From: Micrococcaceae bacterium UBA6021
Lineage (GTDB): Bacteria; Actinomycetota; Actinomycetes; Actinomycetales; Micrococcaceae
Direction of reading: 5' to 3'
NCBI GenBank assembly: GCA_002427975.1
Contig: DIZT01000040.1
Location: 1 to 11,884, forward strand
DNA: 11,884 nucleotides
The number at the start of each line of letters is the position of its first letter. Position 1 is the first letter of the stretch. Shown here piece after piece: positions 1 through 5,908 of this stretch. Position numbers and translations under genes: made by a program. The notes beneath the pieces were generated by a model. The model saw only the letters and a program-made list of their open reading frames with translations, was not told the origin of the DNA and searched no databases.

Positions 1-2
1 TG

Positions 3-638
3 CTGAATGCCTTCTCCGCTAAATCACAGGCCTATACCCGGGACCGGCTGGTGAAACTTGGCGTTCAACTGCACATGGGCCAGAGCGTGACCGATGTCCG
101 CATCGATGGCATCACATTGGCCGACGGGACTGTCATTCCCGCGCGGATCGTGGTGTGGGCCGGCGGGCTGAAAGCCGGAAGGATCCTCGCCGGAGCGGGC
201 CTTCCGCAGGGGAAAGGTGGCCGTATCGACGTGCTGCCGGACCTGACAGCCCCCGGGACTGAAGGCGTGTACGTGCTGGGCGATGCCGCCAACATCACCG
301 ATGCGGCGGGTGCCAAACTTCCCCAGCTCGGGTCGGTGGCCCAGCAGTCCGGCAAATGGGCGGCCCGCAACATTTACGCTGACCTCACAGGGGGCCAGCG
401 GCAGCCGTTCCGCTACTGGGACAAGGGCTACATGGCCATGGTGGGCCGGGGCGCCGCGGTAGCCGAACTGGGCCGTAAGCGGATCCAGTTACAGGGCCCG
501 TTGGCATTCGTCTCATGGTTGGGGGTCCATCTGGCCTTGCTCCCCGGCTTCCAGCAAAAGGTCCGGGCTCTTATGTCCTGGGCAACCGGGTACGTCACGC
601 ACAGCCCGTCCCAGGTGGTGGTCGGCAGGCCCGATTAG
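3..638 (+). CDS. ndh: Type II NADH dehydrogenase (NAD(P)/FAD-dependent oxidoreductase), C-terminal part
   Basis: This is the 3' part of a gene whose start lies left of the window. The frame is open from base 3, so the GTG at 51 is an internal codon, not the start. NDH-2 enzymes are single-subunit, non-proton-pumping NADH:quinone oxidoreductases on the inner face of the membrane. Visible features are the end of the NADH-binding domain, then the FAD-binding motif VYVLGDAANI (about bases 268-297), where the Asp contacts FAD, and the family-typical segment LPQLGSVAQQSGKWAARNI. The C-terminal region contains GYMAMVGRGAAVAELG followed by a hydrophobic stretch (about bases 496-550) of the kind that anchors NDH-2 to the membrane. 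The stop is TAG at 636-638. The nearest same-strand ORF starts over 120 bases on, so no operon is evident. A related pyridine-nucleotide disulfide oxidoreductase is the main alternative. Confidence 0.88.
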   Translation: MNAFSAKSQAYTRDRLVKLGVQLHMGQSVTDVRIDGITLADGTVIPARIVVWAGGLKAGRILAGAGLPQGKGGRIDVLPDLTAPGTEGVYVLGDAANITDAAGAKLPQLGSVAQQSGKWAARNIYADLTGGQRQPFRYWDKGYMAMVGRGAAVAELGRKRIQLQGPLAFVSWLGVHLALLPGFQQKVRALMSWATGYVTHSPSQVVVGRPD

Positions 639-681
639 CTCCGGTCCTGCCCGGGGCCGCCGTCGTTCGTCCTTGTCTGAG

Positions 682-699
682 CACCGGCCATGGCCGGTG
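682..699. repeat. 18-bp perfect palindrome downstream of ndh
   Basis: CACCGGCCATGGCCGGTG is a perfect palindrome 44 bases after the ndh stop. As RNA it could form a stem of about seven G+C-rich pairs. No T-run follows, so it is not a canonical intrinsic terminator. It could be a U-tract-less actinobacterial terminator or a protein-binding site. Confidence 0.35.
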
Positions 700-749
700 A
701 CCGTCCGTGTGGGCCCAAGGGACCCGGCCGGGAGCGGCCCTCCACCGCC

Positions 750-755
750 TAGACT
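750..755 (+). promoter_or_regulatory. -10 box TAGACT of a possible leaderless transcript
   Basis: TAGACT lies exactly six bases before an ATG at 762. The same spacing is seen at three other starts in this window (tmk, the Cys/Met enzyme and the DUF2516 gene). In Actinobacteria a TANNNT box at this distance typically places the transcription start on the start codon. No convincing -35 box is visible. Confidence 0.45.
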
Positions 756-761
756 GGCCGC

Positions 762-857
762 ATGAGAAGAGCATGGGGGCTCTTTGTCCGGCCGGCAGGT
801 GGGTCAACACGGTCGCTGTTGAATTGTCGTTCTGACGCAGACCACCGTTACAGCTGA
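762..857 (+). CDS. Possible leaderless small ORF, 31 codons
   Basis: A short ORF starts with ATG at 762 and ends with TGA at 855-857. Support comes mainly from the TAGACT box exactly six bases upstream. The peptide begins MRRAWGLFVRP and contains one Cys in LLNCRSD. It is basic, without a clear signal or membrane segment, and I do not recognise it. Codon use is not strongly typical of the neighbours (two AGA codons near the start, moderate G+C at third positions), which argues against a long-conserved gene. It is followed by the convergent 3' end of the Hpt-like gene, so there is no downstream gene in the same direction for it to control as a leader peptide. It may be a real small protein, an orphaned leader ORF, or chance. 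Confidence 0.3.
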   Translation: MRRAWGLFVRPAGGSTRSLLNCRSDADHRYS

Positions 858-875
858 CCGGCAGCACCGTGCCAT

Positions 876-1271
876 TCAGGCAAGGTATCTGTGCAGTATG
901 TGGCTGGTCTGCCGGCCGCATCTTATGATCTCTCCGAGCTGCGACGCTGCCAGCCGGGGCAGGACCCGTGAAGGTTCGGTGTGGAGGGTATCTTGACGAA
1001 GGGACCGCTCCAGGTCCAGGGCAAGTGCCGCCAGCCGCTCAGCGCCGACCATCTGGCTGGACGTCTTGAGGCTGAGGACGGCGTCCATCGCACCGGCCAG
1101 GTCACCTGTGGTGAGGGTCAGGCGCAGCCTTTCAATCCGGTCGGGCAGGAGTGTGATGAAGTTGTGAACGAACACCTTCCAGACTCCGTCATCGTCATCG
1201 AGCTCGTCACGCAGCCGGTCCAGCACGGCCTGATCCAGAAGGCGCAGCGTGCCGCCATCATCCGGCGTCAT
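876..1271 (-). CDS. Hpt (histidine phosphotransfer)-like protein lacking the conserved His
   Basis: The predicted 131-residue all-alpha protein matches the Hpt four-helix pattern: a short N-terminal segment, VWKVFVHNFITLLPDRIERL (about residues 30-49), a linker, then the core helix. Hpt domains relay phosphoryl groups between hybrid sensor kinases and response regulators through the His of an HxLKGSS motif. Here the matching segment is LSLKTSSQMVGA (residues 66-77), so Leu66 (CTC) sits where His is expected; the Lys, Ser-Ser and following pattern are kept. A CAC-to-CTC change would suffice, or this subfamily may naturally lack His and act as a binding module. ATG at 1269-1271 is the natural start. 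A GCAGG possible ribosome site lies inside a small hairpin (1280-1297). The GAF histidine kinase at 4658-5872 is the only other phosphorelay gene in view; a link between them is speculation. Confidence 0.7.
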   Translation of the reverse strand: MTPDDGGTLRLLDQAVLDRLRDELDDDDGVWKVFVHNFITLLPDRIERLRLTLTTGDLAGAMDAVLSLKTSSQMVGAERLAALALDLERSLRQDTLHTEPSRVLPRLAASQLGEIIRCGRQTSHILHRYLA

Positions 1272-1279
1272 TGGGGTCG

Positions 1280-1297
1280 CCTGCGGGAAAACGCAGG
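1280..1297 (-). promoter_or_regulatory. Hairpin covering the ribosome site of the Hpt-like gene
   Basis: On the minus strand CCTGCG-TTTTCC-CGCAGG forms a perfect 6-bp stem with a 6-base loop. Its 3' arm holds the only SD-like sequence (GCAGG), eight bases before the ATG at 1271. The hairpin could limit translation initiation. A T-run precedes rather than follows it on the gene's strand, so it is not a terminator for that transcript. Confidence 0.35.
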
Positions 1298-1638
1298 AAA
1301 AATTCCGTCGCCGAAGGCCTCAACCAGATGGCGCGCTTTGTGTCCGCGTAGCTCCAAAACCATGTTCTGCCCCTGAGAGTCGACAAAACGCTAACGTCCC
1401 CCAGGACCGTCCAATCAACGCTACGCGGGGAGCGAGGATGAACACACGAGTAGGCTGTACTCGACTTTTCGCCTCAACGGCACCGCCGGGGCCGCTGTCA
1501 GGCCGCGATGCCGTGCAGGTCCCGGTAGGCTTCCCGCAGTATCTCCGGCCCGGACTGGTACAGCGGATGACCAGCTGGATTGGATCGAGCCCACGGCAGT
1601 CGCCGACCCGCGCTCTGCATGAGCGCGAAAGGTCTGGC
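1298..1638. other. Gene-poor stretch between the Hpt-like gene and the toxin remnant
   Basis: I find no convincing gene here. Long open frames on both strands read as low-complexity, Arg/Pro-rich GC-shadow translations. A small inverted repeat CGAGTA-GGCTG-TACTCG (1447-1463) followed by a short CTTTT could be a weak plus-strand terminator. A minus-strand frame ending at 1498 has a protein-like tail (LYQSGPEILREAYRDLHG) and may be the relic of a gene, but I cannot assign it. Confidence 0.4.
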
Positions 1639-1955
1639 GTCCCGCGGCCACTGAAGAAGGCGGAGTTCGAAATTCAATTCGGCACCAGCCAAGCCGAAAG
1701 GGGGTGGATGGATCTGAAGCCCACCACGCTCAACGGTGACGTGGACGCCTGGGACTTCCTCATCAGGACACCCCTGGAAGAGTTAGAGAAGAATCACCAA
1801 CTCAAGGGCCCCCTGGCCACCGTTACCCACAGAGGCGGCACTTTCGACCGGTGGCAATTCGAATTTCCGGGCGGGGCCCGGATCTGGTTCTACGTTGAGG
1901 GCACTCTGTCTGCTTGGTCGATATTCACACCAGTCACTCCAACGCGACGAAATAG
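1639..1955 (+). pseudogene. Broken RelE/HigB-like toxin-family gene
   Basis: The frame from about 1651 reads LKKAEFEIQFGTSQAERGW, then DAWDFLIRTPLEE, LKGPLATVTHRGG and RWQFEFPGGARIWFYVEG. This resembles small actinobacterial RelE-superfamily-like proteins of about 100 residues, often annotated hypothetical or toxin; this is from memory. Two lesions are visible. First, the expected C-terminus LVDIHTSHSNATK is present but in another frame (1914-1955), which a one-base deletion shortly before 1914 would explain. Second, no start codon sits at the expected N-terminus: the codon at 1639 is GTC, where a GTG start would fit, and the nearest in-frame ATG is at 1567 in non-homologous-looking sequence. 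No partner antitoxin gene is recognisable next to it. A read-through product starting at 1567 and ending at 1962 is possible but would lack the normal tail. Confidence 0.55.
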
Positions 1956-2061
1956 CTCGTAGCCAGATCCTGCGCTGGCGGCTGTCTTAAGGGGATGATC
2001 GAGGCACCGAACCGTCATCTTGCCGGCGAATGCCAGCTGTGGCTAATACAGTGGGCCGCGC

Positions 2062-2661
2062 CTACTCCAGGACGTCCGCCATGTCATCCAGCACGAGGTA
2101 GTCGCCGTCCGCCGGATGGAAGCCGAAGCCGACCCAGTAGCGCCTCAGCGCGGTCCTGGCGGCATCATGTTCGGCGGTGCCCTCCTCAGGGCTACCGTCG
2201 GTAAGAACCGGTGCGGCCTGCAGGACGACCATGGCAGCTGACCGGCCGACCGTGCCAAGGACCGCCTTCAGAATGGAGTGGCCGAGCTTATTGCCGCGGA
2301 ACTTCGGCGCGATCCGCAGCGAGGTCAGGATCAGAAGGTCTCCGCCCAGGGCCATCTCGTCAATCAGGTCGTGACGCTTGATGGTGAGCATTTCAGCTAC
2401 GTTGGCCACCTCCTGGTTCACGGCGTCCAGGGTGAAGAACAGGTCGATGATCCCTGCGTCGGGGACCACGTACAGCTGGGCTTCCCCGACAGTGACTTCC
2501 TTGCCGTCGCCGCCATCATCGTCGTCGTCGTCCCAGACCGTGCCCTTGACTTTGACCGTCCAGACCATCGGGTAGTCCTCCGGGTCGTGGTGCGCTCCGG
2601 GGATCCCGCGGTACCGGCAGCGGTAGTCAAAGGTCAGGTACTCGGGCACGAGGTCGGCCAT
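2062..2661 (-). CDS. GNAT-fold acetyltransferase-like protein
   Basis: This 199-residue cytoplasmic protein has a GNAT-like C-terminal half. LRIAPKFRGNKLGHSIL (residues 115-131) contains an R-G-N-K-L-G loop matching the R/Q-x-x-G-x-G/A acetyl-CoA pyrophosphate loop. ALRRYWVGFGFHP (171-183) resembles the late beta-strand region where GNATs end in GF. The N-terminal half does not match a domain I know and carries a run of six Asp (residues 44-49) in a likely flexible or metal-binding loop. The substrate cannot be told. ATG at 2661 has a good AAGGAG ribosome site on the minus strand. It lies 54 bases downstream of the TMEM175-family gene on the same strand, so it may be the last gene of the sigma-sensor-channel cluster, though its own SD and gap leave room for a separate promoter. 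Confidence 0.6.
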   Translation of the reverse strand: MADLVPEYLTFDYRCRYRGIPGAHHDPEDYPMVWTVKVKGTVWDDDDDDGGDGKEVTVGEAQLYVVPDAGIIDLFFTLDAVNQEVANVAEMLTIKRHDLIDEMALGGDLLILTSLRIAPKFRGNKLGHSILKAVLGTVGRSAAMVVLQAAPVLTDGSPEEGTAEHDAARTALRRYWVGFGFHPADGDYLVLDDMADVLE

Positions 2662-2715
2662 GGAACTCCTTCAGAGTCAAACGTACTGTCACCCTTGGGC
2701 GCGGCGGTCCTCAGC

Positions 2716-3318
2716 CTAGTCACTAATGCCGTCGGCCTGGTGCGCCCGTGTGACGAAGTGCTCAACCCGACGGTCGGGCACTAACCAGATCAACGCCACC
2801 ACGGTGTAGACGGCAATTCCGAGCAACGGTTGGACAATCCCCGCTGCGATGCCGACGAGGTAAATCAGTGGCGACGACTTGCCCTTCCAGTCCCGGCCGA
2901 CAGCCTGCGCGAGGGCGCCATCCCTGCCCTGCTGGCGGATCAGTGCCTGTTGCAGGATGAAGTAGGCGATTGCAGCGCAGAGGAGGTTGATCCCGTAAAT
3001 CAGGACCGGGACCTGTATGAAGGCAGACTCATCCATCCATCGAGTGGAGAAGGGGAACAGCGAAAGCCAGAACAACAGGTGCAGGTTGGCCCACAGGATC
3101 GCGCCGTTGACCCGGCCGGCCAAGTGGATCATATGGTGATGGTTGTTCCAATAGATTCCGACATATACGAAGCTGAGCAGGTAGCTGAGGAAAGTGGGCA
3201 GGACAGCGGCCAAACCATGCCAGGTCGGTTCGTCGGGCGTATGCAGTTCCAGCACCATAATTGTGATGACGATGGCAAGCACGCCATCACTAAACGCCTC
3301 AAGGCGGTTCTTGTTCAC
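2716..3318 (-). CDS. TMEM175-family (DUF1211) potassium-channel-like membrane protein
   Basis: A 200-residue integral membrane protein. The N-terminus NRLEAFSDGVLAIVITIMVLEL carries the Arg plus FSDG signature of TMEM175/DUF1211 (Arg5, FSDG at 9-12) in the first, pore-lining helix. Further hydrophobic helices lie around residues 34-58, 72-90, 103-125, 150-167 and 168-182, consistent with the six-TM single-repeat bacterial form that tetramerises. Bacterial members are leak-type K+ channels of weak selectivity lacking the TVGYG filter. The start is GTG at 3316-3318, supported by a strong AAGGAGG site on the minus strand. It overlaps the stop of the upstream membrane-protein gene as GTGA, indicating translational coupling. 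Its linkage to a sigma-like gene suggests regulated ion flux, but that is inference. Confidence 0.85.
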   Translation of the reverse strand: MNKNRLEAFSDGVLAIVITIMVLELHTPDEPTWHGLAAVLPTFLSYLLSFVYVGIYWNNHHHMIHLAGRVNGAILWANLHLLFWLSLFPFSTRWMDESAFIQVPVLIYGINLLCAAIAYFILQQALIRQQGRDGALAQAVGRDWKGKSSPLIYLVGIAAGIVQPLLGIAVYTVVALIWLVPDRRVEHFVTRAHQADGISD

Positions 3319-3902
3319 GGGGCTCCCTCCTTCAAAGCATCATTCTGAAGTCCGTCCTGGCGGCGCCTAGTAAACGCTGTTGCAGCGTAAGCCGCTGCGA
3401 GGACAACCATGCTGCCCAACCACCCGGCCGCCAGAAAGAGCAGGCTCATCCGGTCACTGTCCTCGAAGGGCGTCAGCGACTGCCCGGCGACGACGACCCT
3501 GCCTGCCGCCTGCCGCGCGACCACTGCCATCCGCAGACCCGGCTCCGGCTGCCACGTCACAAAGTCGGATCCCGAGGTTCTTGCCGTGTCAAGCACCCCG
3601 GCGGGAAGGACGGGAAGCGCCCCGTGGAGGGTCACAGTCGTGGACGAAGGTTGGTTATCCTCGCCGAAGACCATGACGAAGACTCCACTGTCCGCTGTCA
3701 GTTCCAGCCGCGGTCCCGTCAGCGTCTCGGAACCCATCTGCTGAACCTGCACCGCCGCGGCCGCTGCGGGCGCCGCATTGGCTGAGTGACGGCCGATTTG
3801 CTGGAGCGTGACATAGACGCTTCCAAAGATGAGCGTGATGATGATGGTTGCCGCCAGCCACCCGATGATCCTTTGCATGGGACTATCATCCGCCCGATTC
3901 AC
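3315..3902 (-). CDS. Two-TM membrane protein with sensor-like extracytoplasmic domain
   Basis: A 195-residue protein. TM1 is at about residues 12-32 and TM2 at about 152-176, with an external domain between them and a short basic cytoplasmic tail (RRRQDG). The external domain includes GVFVMVFGEDNQP, LPAGVLDTAR and FVTWQPEPGLRMAVVA, which resemble the periplasmic sensing region of actinobacterial sensor kinases, but no kinase domain follows. It sits between a sigma-factor-like gene and a TMEM175 channel gene, overlapping each by four bases (GTGA at 3899-3902 and at 3315-3318). This places it where an anti-sigma factor would be expected, but I see no zinc-binding anti-sigma domain. Start choice is uncertain: GTG at 3902 fits the overlap, while ATG at codon 9 is possible; neither has a strong SD. 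Confidence 0.6.
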   Translation of the reverse strand: MNRADDSPMQRIIGWLAATIIITLIFGSVYVTLQQIGRHSANAAPAAAAAVQVQQMGSETLTGPRLELTADSGVFVMVFGEDNQPSSTTVTLHGALPVLPAGVLDTARTSGSDFVTWQPEPGLRMAVVARQAAGRVVVAGQSLTPFEDSDRMSLLFLAAGWLGSMVVLAAAYAATAFTRRRQDGLQNDALKEGAP

Positions 3903-4267
3903 GCTCCCACCACTGGGAAGGGCCGGGAGAGATCCACGCGGAAGGCAACCAGATCATCCTCTGATGCGGTGATTTCCTTCGTCACTTCAGCGATTCTCAC
4001 CTCGAGGGCACCCTGTCGGGAGTGGCTTCGCTGGTCGTTGAGCAGGCAGTGCATGGCTGTGCCGAACAACCAGGCACGTGCGTCATCCATGCCGGCCGGC
4101 ACATCGTCGAATCGCCGCCAGGCAACCAAGAATGCTTCGTGGACGACGTCTTCGGCGCGGTGTGGCCCGGCCCGTCTCTGCACGAACCGCAGCACATCTG
4201 CGTAGGCATCGTTATAGAGGGCCGCGAATCGGCCCTCGTGTTTCTCTCGTGTTTGCGGTGTCCCCAT
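3899..4267 (-). CDS. ECF-type sigma factor fragment: region 2 only, region 4 missing
   Basis: Read from ATG at 4265-4267, this is 122 residues. FAALYNDAYADVLRFVQRR, AEDVVHEAFLVAWRRFDDV and ARAWLFGTAMHCLLNDQRS (residues 14-81) are a complete sigma region 2, which binds core RNA polymerase and the -10 element. Intact ECF factors run 160-200 residues and end with a region 4 helix-turn-helix for the -35 element. Here the protein stops right after the linker (DDLVAFRVDLSR) with the odd tail PFPVVGA, and no region 4 is found downstream in any frame. The stop overlaps the next gene's GTG. Either a deletion fused the gene to its neighbour, or it is a short region-2-only regulator. TTG at 4294 is an alternative start; GGACAGG before the ATG is a plausible SD. 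A TTGACA lies at 4341-4346 (minus strand) without a clear -10. Confidence 0.72.
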   Translation of the reverse strand: MGTPQTREKHEGRFAALYNDAYADVLRFVQRRAGPHRAEDVVHEAFLVAWRRFDDVPAGMDDARAWLFGTAMHCLLNDQRSHSRQGALEVRIAEVTKEITASEDDLVAFRVDLSRPFPVVGA

Positions 4268-4377
4268 ACCTATACCTGTCCGGTCCGTCTGCAACTGTTA
4301 CAGGTACCCCCGTCCCAGTTTCTTGGTTGCGGGATGGTCCTGTCAACGGCATTCCACGTCGACGGCGTACCTGGGGC

Positions 4378-4548
4378 CTACCGGGAAATGAGCTTTTCGC
4401 CGTCCGGGCGCAGTTCCCCGGTGGGTGATACGTGCCGGTACAGGGTCAGGAGTTCGCTTACTTTTGTATCGCGTTTACCCATGGAGGCCATGGCGAGCCG
4501 GAGTTTCGCGGGCGTCATCTTGAAGGGCCGCCCGCCGTTCTTACGGCG
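4378..4548 (-). pseudogene. Serine recombinase (resolvase/invertase) C-terminal remnant
   Basis: On the minus strand the frame ending at TAG 4378-4380 reads RRKNGGRPFKMTPAKLRLAM, then ASMGKRDTKVSELL, TLYRHVSPTGELRPDGEKL. This is the hinge and DNA-binding end of a Tn3-type resolvase/invertase: a basic GGRP hinge, then an HTH ending in TLYRHVSPTGELRPDG. Two defects are clear. The catalytic N-terminal domain (about 140 residues with the nucleophilic Ser) is absent; sequence beyond about 4548 no longer looks like a recombinase. Also, between KVSELL and TLYRHV about ten residues of the HTH (normally a short helix and turn such as a Cys-x-Glu-Leu-Gly-Ile-Thr pattern) are missing in frame. There is no usable start codon with SD, so it is a relic of a mobile element. 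Confidence 0.65.
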
Positions 4549-4657
4549 TGAATTGAAGCGAAACCGAGGGGCAGTGACGGGAAAGTTGCCAGTTGGCCGT
4601 TCCTCAATCTGGGACCGCGTGAAGCAGCGGGGGATGCGGTCCGCCCTTGGACCGTCG

Positions 4658-5872
4658 TTAGCTGTGGCGTCCGAGGTGGACGGTCACGATGGTTCCCCCT
4701 CCAGGGACCGGGCCGATCTTGAGCCGACCACCGGCCGCGGCGACTATTCGGGCGCACGTCGCCAATCCCAACCCGGTTCCTGGAGGGTCGCCCTCGCGGT
4801 GCAGGCGCACCAGGGGATCCAGGATACGTTCACGGTCGGGAGCATCGATGCCCTTGCCGTTGTCGATCACCCTCAGGACCGCGCCGTCCTCGCCGCGGTG
4901 CCCGGTGATGTGGATGACGGGTGCGATGCCCGGCCGCCGGTACGCGACGGCGTTGTGGATCAGGTTCTGCAGCAGCACCCGCGTCTGGACGAGGTCGGCG
5001 GTGAATGTCAGTTCCCCGCTGTCCACGCAGGCGCCGGACTCATCAAGGGCTGCGGCCAGGTCCTCGACCACGTCACTGACCAGTTCAGGGAGTGAAAGCC
5101 GGACCGGGCGCAGGTCTCCGCCGACTGTGGCGAAGCCGAGGACGTCCTCGACCATGGAGAGCATTCTGCGTCCGGTATTGCCGACAATGCTCAGGTACTC
5201 CAACCTCCGTTCGTCGATGCCTGCTTCGGCGTCCATCTCGCTCAGTTCCACGTATCCGAGAATTGCGGTGAGCGGGTTGCGCAGGTCGTGGCTGATCCGG
5301 CCTGCGAACTCCGCGAGGAGGAGGTTGCTCCGTTCGGACTCGGCCAGTGCGTTGGCCAGCTGGCCGGCACGGTGTTCCAGGTGCAGGACGTCCACGACCT
5401 GGGCGGCGAGGATTTCCAGGCCGCGGAGCTGTTCGTCGCTGAGGCGGCCCGTTTTATGGGCGCCGGCGCATAACGTGCCCAGGACAAATCCGTCGTCATT
5501 GACCAGCGGTATGGAGGCATAGAACCTGATGTTGCTCCGGCGCCCGTCAACGTAGGGGTTGGTGTTGAAGCGGGGGTCGAGCGAGGCGTCTTCGAGAACG
5601 GTGGATTCCCCGCTGAGGAAGTTGACGGCGCACATCGAGTCTTCCCGGGCACACGTATGCGGTTCCATACCGGCGGTTGCGACCTGGTATTGGAGGTCCT
5701 CGGTGATGATATTGATCGCCGTTGCGGGCTGCCCACTGACTGTCCGGGCCAGATCGACCAGGTTCTGTAACCGTTCCGACGGAAGCGGCACCACGATCTG
5801 TTCGTCGGGCCCAGGGAGTGGAAGCCCGGTTCCTGCCAGGACCGCGTCCCGCACCAGCTCGTTAACCGTCAT
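4658..5872 (-). CDS. GAF-domain sensor histidine kinase
   Basis: This 404-residue protein has no TM segment and is probably a soluble cytoplasmic sensor. Domain order: N-terminal GAF (about residues 32-165, with HTCAREDSMC and DPRFNTNPYV typical of this GAF group), a coiled-coil-like linker (168-190), HisKA dimerisation domain with H-box SHDLRNPLTAILGY (His195 the phosphorylation site), and HATPase_c with N-box LLQNLIHNAVAYRRPG (300-315), G1 VIDNGKGI (335-342) and G2 GTGLGLATC (365-373). All catalytic motifs look intact. No response regulator is adjacent, so it is an orphan kinase here; its partner must be elsewhere. Cys74 and Cys81 in the GAF domain may be of interest for redox or ligand sensing, but this is only suggestive. 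ATG at 5872 has a GAGGG ribosome site embedded in a 10-bp inverted repeat. Confidence 0.92.
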   Translation of the reverse strand: MTVNELVRDAVLAGTGLPLPGPDEQIVVPLPSERLQNLVDLARTVSGQPATAINIITEDLQYQVATAGMEPHTCAREDSMCAVNFLSGESTVLEDASLDPRFNTNPYVDGRRSNIRFYASIPLVNDDGFVLGTLCAGAHKTGRLSDEQLRGLEILAAQVVDVLHLEHRAGQLANALAESERSNLLLAEFAGRISHDLRNPLTAILGYVELSEMDAEAGIDERRLEYLSIVGNTGRRMLSMVEDVLGFATVGGDLRPVRLSLPELVSDVVEDLAAALDESGACVDSGELTFTADLVQTRVLLQNLIHNAVAYRRPGIAPVIHITGHRGEDGAVLRVIDNGKGIDAPDRERILDPLVRLHREGDPPGTGLGLATCARIVAAAGGRLKIGPVPGGGTIVTVHLGRHS

Positions 5873-5874
5873 AG

Positions 5875-5908
5875 CTGTGACCCTCGGCGAAAAGAACCAG
5901 GGTCACAG
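5875..5908 (-). promoter_or_regulatory. 10-bp inverted repeat abutting the histidine kinase start codon
   Basis: CTGTGACCCT (5875-5884) and AGGGTCACAG (5899-5908) are perfect inverted repeats separated by 14 bases, and end two bases from the kinase ATG. On the minus strand the arm next to the ATG contains the ribosome site GAGGG. As DNA this could be an operator for a dimeric repressor. As RNA it would be a 10-bp hairpin hiding the ribosome site. The TGTGA/TCACA arms recall CRP, but the spacing is far too wide for a CRP site. Confidence 0.5.

Noticed and set aside
51..638. GTG at 51 as the start of the NADH dehydrogenase gene
   Set aside because: The frame stays open and protein-like (NAFSAKSQAYTRDRL) back to base 3, and the protein would lack its nucleotide-binding N-terminus, so the gene begins outside the window.
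1498..1692. Minus-strand frame ending LYQSGPEILREAYRDLHGIAA
   Set aside because: The tail looks protein-like, but the N-terminal part overlaps the toxin remnant on the other strand, there is no ribosome site, and I could not assign it to a family.
4267..4346. TTGACA (4341-4346, minus strand) as a clear promoter for the sigma-like gene
   Set aside because: No acceptable -10 hexamer is found at 16-18 bases, so it is mentioned only in the gene entry.
4022..5095. Plus-strand open frame of 357 codons over the sigma, recombinase and kinase region
   Set aside because: It crosses several minus-strand genes with clear domains and has no domain of its own.
5876..5907. CRP-type site (TGTGA...TCACA) at the histidine kinase start
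   Set aside because: CRP half-sites are separated by about 6 bases; here the TGTGA and TCACA arms are more than 20 apart. It is kept only as a general inverted repeat.
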